Part shown: in pieces, positions 1 to 9,800 of the stretch
Numbering within the stretch: the stretch's first letter is position 1
How the letters are laid out: every line of letters starts with the position of its first letter
Source of the DNA: Magnetospirillum sp. SS-4
GTDB lineage: Bacteria; Pseudomonadota; Alphaproteobacteria; Rhodospirillales; Magnetospirillaceae
Direction of reading: 5' to 3'
Assembly (NCBI RefSeq): GCF_902729425.1
Contig: NZ_CACVCH010000052.1
Location: 16,016-80,015 of the forward strand
Length of the DNA: 64,000 nucleotides
Notes under the pieces: generated by a model
Told to the model about the DNA's origin: nothing
Seen by the model: only the letters and a program-made list of their open reading frames with translations
The model's database searches: none
Position numbers and translations under genes: made by a program

Positions 1-1
1 G

Positions 2-109
2 ATGCATTTCGGCTGGCTCCGCCGCCTCTCCGAAAAGACCGGCGCAGGCCGCAAGCCCGAGGACTACGACGTCAACCCCGCCGTTTTCGACCTGCCGGAG
101 GCCGTGTGA
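2..109 (+). CDS. C-terminal fragment of an unrecognised protein (5' end outside window)
   Basis: An open frame runs from the window edge to TGA at 107-109 and gives at least 35 residues, ending in LPEAV. The ATG at 2-4 may be internal, since the gene can extend left of the window. Its stop overlaps the ATG of the next gene (TGATG), which suggests translational coupling and one operon with the split methyltransferase. Nothing in the tail identifies a function. Confidence 0.5.
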   Translation: MHFGWLRRLSEKTGAGRKPEDYDVNPAVFDLPEAV

Positions 110-1797
110 TGAATATTCTCGCCGAATTCGACCGCATGTTTGGTGACGACCCCACCGACCTGTCCGTCGTCACTGCCCCCACCCCCGTTGCCGCAGCCAC
201 CTGCGGCCCGGTCACCGTCCATACCGAAACCGTCCGCGCCGAGGTGGTTGCGGATGCGGCGCCCCGCTTGGCCGCAAACACCAACGCTTCCCCGCAGGCG
301 GCACCCCCCTTGTCCGAGGACACCGTCCGCCATTTTGTCGATTTCGCCGTTTCGGCGGCAAAGGCGGACACGATCGTCTTCGATCCGGTCCACCGCTCCC
401 CGGCGCTGGTGGAGGTGGCCCGCGCCTCCGGCCGTGTCGCGGTGGCCCTGCCGGGCGCTTCGCCCCGTCAGGCCGCCTCCTGGATGGCCGACCTCGCCGC
501 CGCGGGCGCTCTTGCGGCCCCCGTCGGCCTGGTTGTCGCCGACCTGACCTCCCATTCTGATGCCGCCGAGAACGCCCGCGTGATCCGCAACGGCTCTTGC
601 CGCATGGATGCCGAGGTGGCCCTGCTGGTGGCCGACGACGGCCTGTCCGCCACCCTGCGGGCGCTGGGCGCCGAGACCCGCGTCCTTCCCCTGGCCGACG
701 GCGCCATGGGTGTGATGGCTCCTGCCCTGGCTGGCGGTGACGCCCCCGAAGCTGGGGATGGCGAAGGCGACAGCCATCCCGAATACGTTTTGGAGAGCGG
801 CGAAGGCGACGAGGATGTGTCTTCGGAATGCGCCTGCGCCCCGCATGTCACTGCGGAAGCCGAGGAGACTGAGGCTTGCCCCGAGGAGCCCGTGCAGGCC
901 GTGGCGGAAACGACGGAAGTGACCGTCCAAGCCGAAGCGGAAGAGGCGCCGATCCCCGAGCTCGCCCCCGTCTCCGCACTTGTTGCCGCCATCCAATGCA
1001 TCGAGATCGCCCAGGTCGGCCCGTCCTCGCCCATCGCCCGTACGCCGACGGCGCCTTACTTCTTTCCCGTCGACAATGTCGTCCGCCTTCCCGCCAACGA
1101 CAACCGCCGCCAAGAGGCCGTCAGCCGCTTGGACGCCATGCTCCGCGCCATGGGCGCCAACCATGCCACCCGACGTCGTCTGAAGGCCATCACGCTGTGT
1201 TCCGGCATCGAGGCCCAGGCGGAGGCCCTTCGCCGCATCGGCGCTGAAATCGACGTCGTCGCCATGAGCGAGATCGGCGAGGTGCAGAGCGCCATCCTCG
1301 CCGCCCGCCACCCGCAAGCGGTCAATCTCGGCGATCTGACCGCGCCGGATTTCTGCCCCCGCGCCATGGAAGTCTGCCCCTCCGGTTTCGACCTGATGTT
1401 CGCCTCGACCCCATGCCAGGCTTTTAGCCTCTCGGGCCTCCGTAAGGGTCTTGCGGACGAGCGTGGCCTTATCACTCCTTACGTCATTTCGATCCTCAAC
1501 ACGCTCGGCACTCCCCTCTACATGTGGGAGAACGTCCTCGGCGCCCTGTCCGACAAAACCAACGCCTTCGGCACCATGCTTGCAGCCCTGGTCGGCGAGG
1601 ATGAGCCTCTGGTCGCCCCGAAGGGCCGCTGGGACAATTTCGGCTTCGCTTCCGGACCGGACCGCTTGGTCGCCTGGCGCGTCCTCGACGCCCAGTATTG
1701 GGGTGTCCCCCAGCGCCGCCGCCGCGTCTTCCTTGCCGCCGCGACCATCGAGTCCGGCATCGATCCCCGTGAAATCGTTTTCGAAACCGCTGCCTGA
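109..1797 (+). CDS. C5-cytosine DNA methyltransferase, catalytic part (motifs I-VIII) of a split enzyme
   Basis: The 562-residue protein has a long acidic N-terminal region (about residues 1-355) that I do not recognise. It is followed by the catalytic half of a C5-cytosine methyltransferase. Visible motifs are I (LCSGIEAQAEAL, near 361, AdoMet binding), IV (ASTPCQAFS, near 434, catalytic Cys), VI (WENV, near 473) and VIII (QRRRRVF, near 534). The frame then stops, so the target-recognition region and motifs IX-X are absent; they lie in the next gene. ATG 109 is chosen over GTG 106 because it overlaps the upstream stop. The stop overlaps the GAGGAGG ribosome site of the following gene, which implies coupled synthesis of two chains. 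Family knowledge: naturally two-chain C5 enzymes such as M.AquI exist. Whether this pair is active is inference. Confidence 0.85.
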   Translation: MNILAEFDRMFGDDPTDLSVVTAPTPVAAATCGPVTVHTETVRAEVVADAAPRLAANTNASPQAAPPLSEDTVRHFVDFAVSAAKADTIVFDPVHRSPALVEVARASGRVAVALPGASPRQAASWMADLAAAGALAAPVGLVVADLTSHSDAAENARVIRNGSCRMDAEVALLVADDGLSATLRALGAETRVLPLADGAMGVMAPALAGGDAPEAGDGEGDSHPEYVLESGEGDEDVSSECACAPHVTAEAEETEACPEEPVQAVAETTEVTVQAEAEEAPIPELAPVSALVAAIQCIEIAQVGPSSPIARTPTAPYFFPVDNVVRLPANDNRRQEAVSRLDAMLRAMGANHATRRRLKAITLCSGIEAQAEALRRIGAEIDVVAMSEIGEVQSAILAARHPQAVNLGDLTAPDFCPRAMEVCPSGFDLMFASTPCQAFSLSGLRKGLADERGLITPYVISILNTLGTPLYMWENVLGALSDKTNAFGTMLAALVGEDEPLVAPKGRWDNFGFASGPDRLVAWRVLDAQYWGVPQRRRRVFLAAATIESGIDPREIVFETAA

Positions 1798-1810
1798 GGA
1801 GGCCCCGACC

Positions 1811-3310
1811 ATGTTCGACACCACCCCGACCATCGAGACCGCCACCACCAAGCTTTGGATGCTCACCAAAGCCAAGATGGCCAAGTTGGGCTACCATGTG
1901 GGCGAGGCTCCGGCCAACGGCCCAACTCTTTCGACCCTGAGCCGCGTGCTGCACAAGGTGCCGGTGCCCCCGCTCTATCACCTCACGGCCACGGCCGCTC
2001 TGGGCATCGCCGCCCGCGCCAAGCGCCGCGACAACCCCATTCCTCCGGCCCTGCTTGCTGCCCTTGCCGAGACCTTCGCCGCCGACGCGGTGGCGGCGCT
2101 GAACAAGGCCCGCGCGGTCAAGAACCCGCCGAAGAAGCCTGGCAAGAAGGTCTACGACCGCGACAAGGAGGTGGCCGACGCGGCATACCGCGTGCTGGTG
2201 GCCGAGATGCTTCTGCGCACTTATTGCGACGCCGAGGTTCATCGCGTCGCCGCCCAGGCAGACGGCCCCACCTACTGGGTCGGCGACGTCACGCCCAAGT
2301 TCTCTTCAGGCGTCGCCAACACCCTGCGTGCCCAGCAGGGCGCCGAGGGCGTGGGCATCAGTGACCTCCTCTTCGACCGCCAGTCGACCAGCCGCCACGG
2401 CGAGAGCGGCGTGGCCAGCACCCTGGCCGCCCGCGACAGCTCTGGCGGTCCCCTCGACCTCGTCGTCACCGTGACGCCCGATGTCACCCTCTACGCCCAG
2501 AACACCCGCGACGAGCTTCGCGCCGTGGGCGGCGACGGCAGCCGCGCCTCGTCCCTGTGCGGCCCGTCGGGCAAGCAGTACGACATGGTGGTGGGCGCCT
2601 TCAGCGCCGGTCAGGGCAGCGCGGCCAAGGGCATCGGCTTCGACGCCGAGGTGTCCCCCACCCTCAAGGCGGCCCCCTCCGGCACCAACCAGGTCCCCAC
2701 CATCATCGAGGCGGACACTGCCAAAGGCGTTCCGCTGGACGTCTCCGGCATGGATGTCGACCAGCTTGCGGCCGCCGCGCAGGCCCATGTGGCCCGTGTC
2801 GGCCGCCGCTACCTCCTGCGCCGCCTCACCCCCATGGAATGCATGCGCCTTCAGGCGTTCGAACCCGACCACTGCATGGTGCCGTACCAGGGCAAGCGCC
2901 CCCGCAAGCTGAGCGACGCCAAGGCGGCGGAACTGATCGCCTTCCATGCGGCGGAAGGCCGCCACTACACCAAGGAGCAGTTGGAGAGCTTCGTCTCCGA
3001 TTCCGACCAGTACGCCTGCGCGGGCAATTCCATCGCGGTGGTCTGCCTCGACTTCCTGATGGGCAACGTCGCCAAGGTGGCGGCGCCCCTGCTGGCCAAG
3101 CCCGCCAACGACAATGCCGCCGACTGGCCGGCCCGCATCGAGGCGGCCAAGCGCGGCGGCTTGGACACCGTGGACGCCATCGCGACCTGTCTGGCCGAGG
3201 ACCGCGCCCGCCACGAAGGCCGCGGCGACGAGGAGATCGTCATGGCCGGTCTCGGCTGCTCCCGCGACGAGGCCCGCTCGGTGGCCGAACTGCTGCTGGA
3301 AGTGGCCTGA
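1811..3310 (+). CDS. C5-cytosine DNA methyltransferase, target-recognition and motif IX-X part
   Basis: This 499-residue protein lacks motifs I-VIII but carries what the upstream protein lacks. A variable region at about 170-310 contains three related segments (GVANTLRA, GVASTLAARD, EVSPTLKAAPSG) like those in target-recognition regions of phage C5 methyltransferases. Motif IX (RRLTPMECMRLQAF, near 339) and motif X (CAGNSIAVVCLDFLMG, near 402) follow. The N-terminal 170 residues and the last 80 are not recognised. The start at ATG 1811 follows a strong GAGGAGG at 1795-1801, so the chain begins cleanly rather than by frameshift readthrough. It is probably the partner subunit of the preceding protein. 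Confidence 0.8.
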   Translation: MFDTTPTIETATTKLWMLTKAKMAKLGYHVGEAPANGPTLSTLSRVLHKVPVPPLYHLTATAALGIAARAKRRDNPIPPALLAALAETFAADAVAALNKARAVKNPPKKPGKKVYDRDKEVADAAYRVLVAEMLLRTYCDAEVHRVAAQADGPTYWVGDVTPKFSSGVANTLRAQQGAEGVGISDLLFDRQSTSRHGESGVASTLAARDSSGGPLDLVVTVTPDVTLYAQNTRDELRAVGGDGSRASSLCGPSGKQYDMVVGAFSAGQGSAAKGIGFDAEVSPTLKAAPSGTNQVPTIIEADTAKGVPLDVSGMDVDQLAAAAQAHVARVGRRYLLRRLTPMECMRLQAFEPDHCMVPYQGKRPRKLSDAKAAELIAFHAAEGRHYTKEQLESFVSDSDQYACAGNSIAVVCLDFLMGNVAKVAAPLLAKPANDNAADWPARIEAAKRGGLDTVDAIATCLAEDRARHEGRGDEEIVMAGLGCSRDEARSVAELLLEVA

Positions 3311-3356
3311 ATGGAATGGCCGGGCGGCGAGGTCGCCCGGCCTCCTTCGGTGCTAT

Positions 3357-3416
3357 CCGTGGACAAAATCGACAAATCAAAGGCGACGAAACCGACGAAA
3401 CGACAAATCCTCGTCA
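3357..3416. repeat. CGACAAA/CGACGAAA-rich intergenic tract
   Basis: The 180-bp gap between the methyltransferase subunit and the next gene contains closely spaced variants of GACAAA and GACGAAA (for example GACAAAATCGACAAA). The same GACAAAATCGACAAA flavour reappears at the start of mobC (26217-26241) and in the ardC 3' region (29028-29048). Function unknown; it could be a binding-site cluster or slippage-prone DNA. Confidence 0.35.
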
Positions 3417-3490
3417 ACGATTTTACCCACCGGACGGCATCGACATTGCGCGCTACGACCTTTGCATCAACAACGCGGAGGTCTCACGAC

Positions 3491-3979
3491 ATGAAGAAAC
3501 ATCTCCTCACCCACATCACCCTCATGACCGGCCATGTGGCCCGCACTCCCCGCACGGAGGTCCTCGACCAGGCCGTCGCCTATCTGGCCCCCATCGCCGA
3601 AGGCAGGTGCCACGACATCCCTGAAGTCGGCCTCTGGATCGACGTCTTCCGGCCCAAGGGCGAGGACGACGAAACCCTTAACGGGACCGCCAGCTTCACC
3701 GTGTCCAGCATCCTCACCCGGGGACAGGTGCCTTTTGTCCATTGTGTCGCCTGTTGGGACCCGGACATGGGCGAGATGGCTTGGGCGAAGGCCGAAGACC
3801 TTGCCCGGCAGACGGGGCTGCCGTCCTGCCCCGGGTTGCGGCGCCCGGACAGGACGCCCTGGCTCGCCGTCGCCATCACCCCGAATATGTTCCTCTCCGG
3901 AACGCAGACCATCGGCCTGCTCGGCGATCTCGAACGGTGCATGGCGTGGACCCTGATCGAGCAGGGACGGCGAGCCTGA
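3491..3979 (+). CDS. hypothetical protein (162 aa)
   Basis: This is a soluble-looking 162-residue protein beginning MKKHLLTHITLMTGH. There is no signal peptide, membrane segment or motif that I recognise. ATG 3491 is preferred over an upstream in-frame ATG at 3311 because GGAGGT lies 8-10 bases upstream and the sequence between 3311 and 3490 translates into basic, repeat-derived peptide. It follows the split methyltransferase on the same strand after 180 bp and may be accessory cargo of the same region. Confidence 0.65.
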   Translation: MKKHLLTHITLMTGHVARTPRTEVLDQAVAYLAPIAEGRCHDIPEVGLWIDVFRPKGEDDETLNGTASFTVSSILTRGQVPFVHCVACWDPDMGEMAWAKAEDLARQTGLPSCPGLRRPDRTPWLAVAITPNMFLSGTQTIGLLGDLERCMAWTLIEQGRRA

Positions 3980-3990
3980 TCCGCGGCGGT

Positions 3991-4089
3991 ATGCTTTACT
4001 GCTTTGACGCGGACGGGAGCGTCGCTGCGTGGAACGACCTCGGCGACGAGCCTGATCTTGAGACGGAATTGAGGCGGCTGCTGGGATAA
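3991..4089 (+). CDS. possible 32-aa small protein
   Basis: A short frame (MLYCFDADGSVAAWNDLGDEPD...) starts 11 bases after the preceding stop. Its composition is protein-like and acidic, but it has only a weak ribosome site (GCGGCGG) and no recognised family. It could be a real small protein or the tail of the preceding gene after a frameshift. Confidence 0.25.
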   Translation: MLYCFDADGSVAAWNDLGDEPDLETELRRLLG

Positions 4090-4090
4090 A

Positions 4091-4118
4091 TGGACACTTG
4101 GCATACAAGCCGTATAAT
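4091..4118 (+). promoter_or_regulatory. sigma70-type promoter for the AraC-family gene
   Basis: TGGACA at 4091-4096 and a perfect TATAAT at 4113-4118 are separated by 16 bp. This is the best consensus promoter in the left half of the window. It predicts a start near 4125 and a leader of about 50 bases before ATG 4178. Confidence 0.6.
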
Positions 4119-4177
4119 CTTTGGCTCCTAGATAGGTGCGAGCAAAGCGTCAAGTTTAGGGGAGCAGCCTGAATAAA

Positions 4178-5155
4178 ATGTCCGAGTTTCCTTGGATTGT
4201 AAGCTGGAAGCTTGAAAATGGCATGTCAAGCCATGACCTGGCTCCAGGCTGGCCTGCGCAGTTGCCAAAAGATGTTGGGTGGGAAGCCATTACGCCTGTT
4301 TCCGCCGGGTCCGGCATCTGTGCATTTTCGTATCAGGGCGAACTTTATCAGCCAACCGCCTTCTGCGCAGATATCAATCCGGTTTCAGCGTTCTCTAACG
4401 AACCAAGCATAATGCTTAGAATGATTGAAAGCGGTCACGTTAAAACCATTCTTTCCGATAACCTTACTGAAACAAAGGATAATTACGGATTTTACATTAT
4501 TGATCCATCAGCAGATCACGCTATTTTTAACCGCCACAACGAGCTTAATAAGGCCTTTATTGTGCAGGTTTCATGCAGCGAACTGCGCAAAATTGCGGGT
4601 GACCTGAGTTTCGGCCCACGAATGGATCGCATTTTCAACGGGCACACAGACTTCTTTAGCGCAACTCCGAGAATGTCGATGGCGCTACATGAAACCATGA
4701 AACATATCCAGTGCGCGCCCTTCTCCGGCCCCTTTGGTGAATTATATCGAAGGGGAAAAATCATTGAGTCTATGGCATTGGCGCTAAATGATTTGGATGA
4801 GAGCGTTCCAACCGAAGTAAGGCGAACGATTTCCGCAGATGAGCGGAAGGCACAGCTCGCACGTGATATTTTGATGGCAGATTTGATCAACCCGCCCCCA
4901 ATTGAGAACATCGCAACACAGCTTGGCATATCGCACAGGCGCCTAAATATGATTTTCAAAGACATATTTGGAATGACCGTTTTTTCGTGCTTGGTGGCGT
5001 GGCGCCTGGACTTGGCAAAATCAATGCTTGAGCGTGGCGAGCTGTCGGTAAAGCAAGTTGCTTACATGCTTGGATACTCACATCCAAATAATTTTGTATA
5101 TGCTTTTCGCCGTAGATTCGGAATTTCGCCAGGCCGTTGGCGAAGTAAGGAGTGA
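4178..5155 (+). CDS. AraC-family transcriptional regulator
   Basis: This 325-residue regulator has an N-terminal sensor-like domain (about 1-215) that I cannot assign and a C-terminal AraC/XylS DNA-binding domain (about 225-325). The latter has two helix-turn-helices: IENIATQLGISHRRLNMIFKD and VKQVAYMLGYSHPNNFVYAFRRRFGISPGRWR (read in two parts). The gene is clearly richer in A and T than its neighbours and uses many AT-ending codons, which suggests acquisition from another source. A GGGGAG lies 13 bases before ATG 4178. It ends 235 bp before the type I secretion locus on the same strand, so it could regulate that locus, but no direct evidence ties them together. Confidence 0.9.
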   Translation: MSEFPWIVSWKLENGMSSHDLAPGWPAQLPKDVGWEAITPVSAGSGICAFSYQGELYQPTAFCADINPVSAFSNEPSIMLRMIESGHVKTILSDNLTETKDNYGFYIIDPSADHAIFNRHNELNKAFIVQVSCSELRKIAGDLSFGPRMDRIFNGHTDFFSATPRMSMALHETMKHIQCAPFSGPFGELYRRGKIIESMALALNDLDESVPTEVRRTISADERKAQLARDILMADLINPPPIENIATQLGISHRRLNMIFKDIFGMTVFSCLVAWRLDLAKSMLERGELSVKQVAYMLGYSHPNNFVYAFRRRFGISPGRWRSKE

Positions 5156-5292
5156 TTGAGGGAGATTCCGCATTGCCGCCCAGACAACAAAGCGACAAAT
5201 TCAACCAAAAGCATACTTACCGAAAGGGTGGATATCGGCAGGGATTAATGCACGCCACTTGCGCACAGGCTTGCGCAAAAGATCATATCTCT

Positions 5293-5322
5293 TTGTCAAT
5301 CACTCATACCCCCCCCTTCTAA
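5293..5322 (+). promoter_or_regulatory. candidate promoter of the secretion locus with a C8 tract in its spacer
   Basis: TTGTCA at 5293-5298 resembles a -35 box. TTCTAA/TCTAAA at 5317-5323 could be a weak -10 box. The 18-19 bp spacer contains an uninterrupted run of eight C (5309-5316). Slippage in that run would change the spacer length. The first gene starts at 5391. The rest of the 5156-5390 gap shows nothing else recognisable. Confidence 0.35.
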
Positions 5323-5390
5323 AAGCGCCTTCATTGCTCCGCTAAACTGGCGAAAACCTTATTGGGTGATCTGCCAGAGGGGGCAAGGAA

Positions 5391-6821
5391 ATGACTTACT
5401 TGAGCGTCCTGTTTGTGCCAGGCCGCAAAGCCGCCGGACCTATCCGCCATCATTTTGGATGGCGCCGTGCGGCTGCCCCTGTGACGCTGCTTGCGGGCAT
5501 TTTGGCGATGACTTCACCGGCCCAGGCCGACCCGTTGCAGGCCGTCCTGAAGGATCTGATGGATTCCAGCCCGCGTTTGGCGGCTGCGAAAGCCGACTGG
5601 GATGCGGCCAACGGTCGCGCCTCGGAAACCTGGCGCAAGGCTTGGACGCCGCAACTGGACCTCAGCTTCGCCCAAGGCTATCAGAATTATCAAAAGCCCG
5701 ACGCGGCGACCCGCTTTTATGATGCGCGGACCTCGTCCGCGCAGCTCACCCAGTTGATCTACGATTTCGGCAAATCTTCGTCGTCGGTTGCCGAAGCTGA
5801 CGCGGTCGCTGCGCAAAACCAAGTCGCGTTCGAAGCAGTTGGACAGGGCTTGTTGCTTGAGGCGGTGACCGCATTCATCAGCGTCCAGCGCGCTCAGCAG
5901 GTCCTTCGCTTCGCCCGGGATTCCGAAGCCAATATTCGCGAACAGACCCAATTGGAAAACGCCCTGGTGGAAAGCGGCAAGGGCTATGCTTCGAATGTGC
6001 TTCAGGCAAAGGCCCAACTGGCCGGCGCCAGTGCACGCAGGGTGCGCGCAGAGGGCGCTCTGGAAGTTGCCCAGGCCCGTGTCAGGGCCGTGTTTGGCGT
6101 TCAGGCCAGCCGCCTTTCCTACAAGGATGCGGTGGCATTTCCCGAGGAACTTTTGCCCACCTCAAGGGAGCTGGCCCACGAGCTTGCGCTGAAGAACAAT
6201 CTTCAGATTGCCCTGGGGCAACTGCGTTCGGACGCGATCAAGGAACGCAAATGGAGCACGACCGCCTCTGAATTTGCCCCCCGAATCGAGCTTGTCGGCG
6301 AAGCCAGTCGCGACTTCAATTCGGACGGCACTCGCGGCATGGTCGATGACCGCAAGGCAATGGTTCAGGTCAGCTTGCCATTGAATGTGGGCCTTGGCGG
6401 CGTGGCGGCCGTCGAAGCCGTCACCAATGAACTGCTGGCCAGCCGACGCCGCGAGGACGACACCCGCGATCTGGTCTTGGAGCAGGTCGATATCGCGTGG
6501 CGCAACCTGCTTACGGCCAAGGAAAACATGGCCAACCTCTCCAACCAGATGAATATCGCCACTCAATTCCTGGAGATTGCGCGCCAGGAGCGACAGGTTG
6601 GTCGCCGTACCCTGCTCGATGTCCTGACGGCGGAAACCAATCTCATCAACGCTCAAAGCGACTACATTTCAACAACCTATGACCTATCCATCGCCTCTTA
6701 CACCCTTTTGCAGGCCATCGGTCAGCTAGAGGTTTCCTCTATCCGCGAAGATGAAGCGAAGTTGCACGCATTGCCCGCGCGCAGCAGCCCTCTGCCGGGC
6801 CAATTCGTTTCTGAAAGATAG
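5391..6821 (+). CDS. TolC-family outer-membrane channel of a type I secretion system
   Basis: This 476-residue protein has an N-terminal export signal with a long basic lead, a hydrophobic stretch (APVTLLAGILAMTSPAQA) and a probable cleavage after AQA near residue 46. It then shows the two-fold alpha-helical repeat pattern of the TolC/OEP family, including SAQLTQLIYDFGKSSS and, in the second half, RQVGRRTLLDVLTAETNL. It would form the outer-membrane tunnel for the giant protein encoded next. ATG 5391 has AAGGA just upstream. It is the first gene of a five-gene same-strand block: channel, substrate, ABC exporter, adaptor, small protein. Confidence 0.92.
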   Translation: MTYLSVLFVPGRKAAGPIRHHFGWRRAAAPVTLLAGILAMTSPAQADPLQAVLKDLMDSSPRLAAAKADWDAANGRASETWRKAWTPQLDLSFAQGYQNYQKPDAATRFYDARTSSAQLTQLIYDFGKSSSSVAEADAVAAQNQVAFEAVGQGLLLEAVTAFISVQRAQQVLRFARDSEANIREQTQLENALVESGKGYASNVLQAKAQLAGASARRVRAEGALEVAQARVRAVFGVQASRLSYKDAVAFPEELLPTSRELAHELALKNNLQIALGQLRSDAIKERKWSTTASEFAPRIELVGEASRDFNSDGTRGMVDDRKAMVQVSLPLNVGLGGVAAVEAVTNELLASRRREDDTRDLVLEQVDIAWRNLLTAKENMANLSNQMNIATQFLEIARQERQVGRRTLLDVLTAETNLINAQSDYISTTYDLSIASYTLLQAIGQLEVSSIREDEAKLHALPARSSPLPGQFVSER

Positions 6822-6874
6822 ACCCTGAACGGTCGTCCGCGCGTCGATCCGTCATCTGGGATGGGGAAAATCAA

Positions 6875-9800
6875 ATGACTGAGAATCTGGAAATGAGCGG
6901 CAACGCAACTGAATTCGGCAATGCCGTTGACAATGGTGTGGATGGCACTCAGCTCGCCCAGGCGGCGGAAAATGGCGGCCCCAATGCTCCCGCCGTGCAG
7001 GGAGCAACCGATGACGCAGGGAACGGGGAACAAAATTCCCCGGCAGACGGGGAAACCCCCGCCGAGCCGACCCAAGGCCAAGAGGAACCCGCCACCGGCG
7101 AAAGCGCCGACGCCAATAGCGACGCTGCGCAGGCCGGATTGAAGGTGGCTCAGGAAACGTTCACGGCCCTCCGCGGGACCGGCGCCGACGTCAATTCGGC
7201 TTTGAACGAGGCCGCTGACGCGGCCCGTCAGGAAGCCTTGCGCACCGGTGCCACGAATGCCGAGGCTGAACTGACCGCGATCAAGGCGCGTGAAGCGCTG
7301 TCGGCTGCCCTGTCCCAGGGCATTGGGCAAGACGCCCAAGGCGACGTTCGCGCCGCTCAGAGCGATTTCACTCCAACCCAGCAATCACCCCAAACCCAGC
7401 CGACGCCCCAGGCCTCACCGCAATTGACCGGCGGTGGCGCCGATCGCGGCAATGAGGCTGCGCGACAGACAAACAGCACGCAGCTTCCGTCAACTGGCGA
7501 CGGCGCGGGTTTTGGCGGGGTGACGAGCCCCGCGACCTTCGGCAACAATCAAATTTCCCTTGGGTCACGCCAGACCTCCCAATCATTGGGTATCGATTCT
7601 GGCCTGTCCAACACTGCCTTGGTGGGGCAATTCGTCACCCAGAAACTGGGCGTGGGCGGCTCGTTGTTTGCTCCAGCGGCCGACCCTATTCTTGCCAATG
7701 CGGCCAAGGATGCGGCCCAAATCGTCAGGGGAGCCACGGAAGCGACCGGACAGAATCTGAATCAGGTGGGCGGCGGCCAAGTCATCGTCGAACCATCGGT
7801 CAGCAAGTTCAACCCGACTGGAAATGAGCCTTTGGGGAACGTGGGCGATCCGGTCGCGAAAAATCCCGTGGTCAATACGGTGTATCCCGATGCCCAGGTC
7901 AGTGTTCGTCCCGGCCAAACTGTGTTGGAAGGCGGAATCGGATCGCCCCGACAGGTGACGTTCCAGATTGAGCGCAGCAACGCTTATTCCGCAGGAAGCG
8001 TGTCGTGGAGTGTGTCGGGCCTGTCCGCGGACGACTTCGCTGGCGGAACGATCCCCCAGGGCGTCGCGTCGTTCGGCACTGGCGAAATCTCCAAGACCGT
8101 CACGCTGAACCTTGCGGCGGACCGCGCCATCGAGAAAGACGAGGTCATCACCCTCTCTCTCGGCACCCCTTCGGGTAAAATGATTCTCAATCCGACGGGC
8201 ATCAGGGCCGACGCCACTGTAAGCAATGATGACGGCATTGCCTGGGTAACCGCGGCGGCCACCTCGGCCCGCGAAGGCGCCGCGGGCCAATCCACCGTGC
8301 TAAGCTTCGTGGTCAACCGCACCGAGGGCTCCGGAGCCTCCAGTGTTGGCTGGCGCGTAACCGGCCTGGACGCAGCCGATTTCGGCGGAACCTTGCCATC
8401 TGGAACGGTCCAGTTCGCCAATGGGGAAACCAGTAAGACGGTCACCGTTTCGGTGCCGGGCGACAATGTGGTGGAAGCCGACAGCACTGTCGTCTTCGAG
8501 CTGCATTCGCCCGACGGCAACCTGACCCTGGATGGGACCCAGTGGCGCGCCCAAATGGCGTTTGCCGATGATGACACGGGCGGATATTCCATCGCCGCCG
8601 CTTCCGCCGACAAGGCCGAAGGCGCGAACGGACAGACGACTCCCTTTACGTTCACCGTCACACGATCGGTTGGCGTGGATGCTCCGGCCAGCATCAATTA
8701 CCGGCTGATCCAGGTCGGAACCAACTTCGCGGATGCCTCCGATTTTGCCGCTGGGCAGGACGGCTTGGGCAGCAATGGAGGCCTGCCCAGCGGAACAGTG
8801 TCTTTTCAGGCTGGCGAGAGCTCGAAGACCATCACCGTCAATGTGGTGGGCGACAATGCAAAGGGAAGCGACGAATCCTTCGCCTTGGTTCTGGCCAATC
8901 CCCCGGCCGGCACCCGCATCCTGCAAGGTGAAGCCGCCGCAGTGATTCGCAACGACGATTCGACCTTTGCGATTTCGACCATTTCCGCTGACAAGAACGA
9001 AGGTAACGGGGGCGCCACGGCGTACACCTTCCTTGTCACCCGCTCGGGAGACACTTCCGCCAGCCAGACCGTGAATTATGCGGTGCAAGGGCATGGCGAG
9101 GCCCCGGCCAATTCCGCTGATTTCGGAGGTTCTCTGCCCAGTGGCACGGTCACCTTTGCCGCCGGCGAGACGACCGCGACGGTGACCGTGTCGGTGTCGG
9201 GTGACAGTCAGATCGAGGGCCAGGAAGGCTTTCGGATTTCGTTGCTCAGCCCGTCGAGTAATTCGACGATCCTGGCCTCGACCGCCATCGGCACCATCCA
9301 GCAAGACGATTCCACCATCGCCATCCATGCCCTTGATGCGGTCAAGGTCGAGGGCGCTACGGCGGCCACCGGAAATGCCCACAGCTTCGTCATCACCCGT
9401 GGCGGCAATCTGGCACAAAGCGTTCAAGTATCGTGGGCGGTCCAGGGTACCGGCGACAATCCCGTGAATGCTGCCGATTTCGGCGGCACGCTGCCCAGCG
9501 GCACGGTAAGCTTTGCCGTTGGTGAAACCTCGAAGACCATATCTTTTACCCCAAGCGGAGACCTGACCTACGAGCAAAGCGAAAGCTATGCCGTGGTCGT
9601 TTCGACGGCGCAGCAGGGTGTTGCGATCGTCACCAGTTCCGCCAGCGGTCTGTTGGTCAATGACGAGATCGGCCTGACGGTTACGGCCACCGATCTGGTA
9701 AAGGCCGAGGGCGACAGCGGCAATCCCGTTCTGACCTTCACGGTCACTCGGTCGGGCGTCATCCAAAATGCCTCGACGGTGGACTGGGCGGTGGTGGCAA

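Noticed and set aside
64..1884. 606-codon open frame on the reverse strand opposite the methyltransferase
   Set aside because: High-GC antisense frame with Gly/Arg/His-rich, repeat-free sequence. The forward frame carries the methyltransferase motifs.
5448..5472. Inverted repeat CGCCATC...GATGGCG in the start of the TolC-like gene
   Set aside because: It lies within coding sequence and encodes an ordinary part of the export signal region; there is no evidence for a regulatory role.
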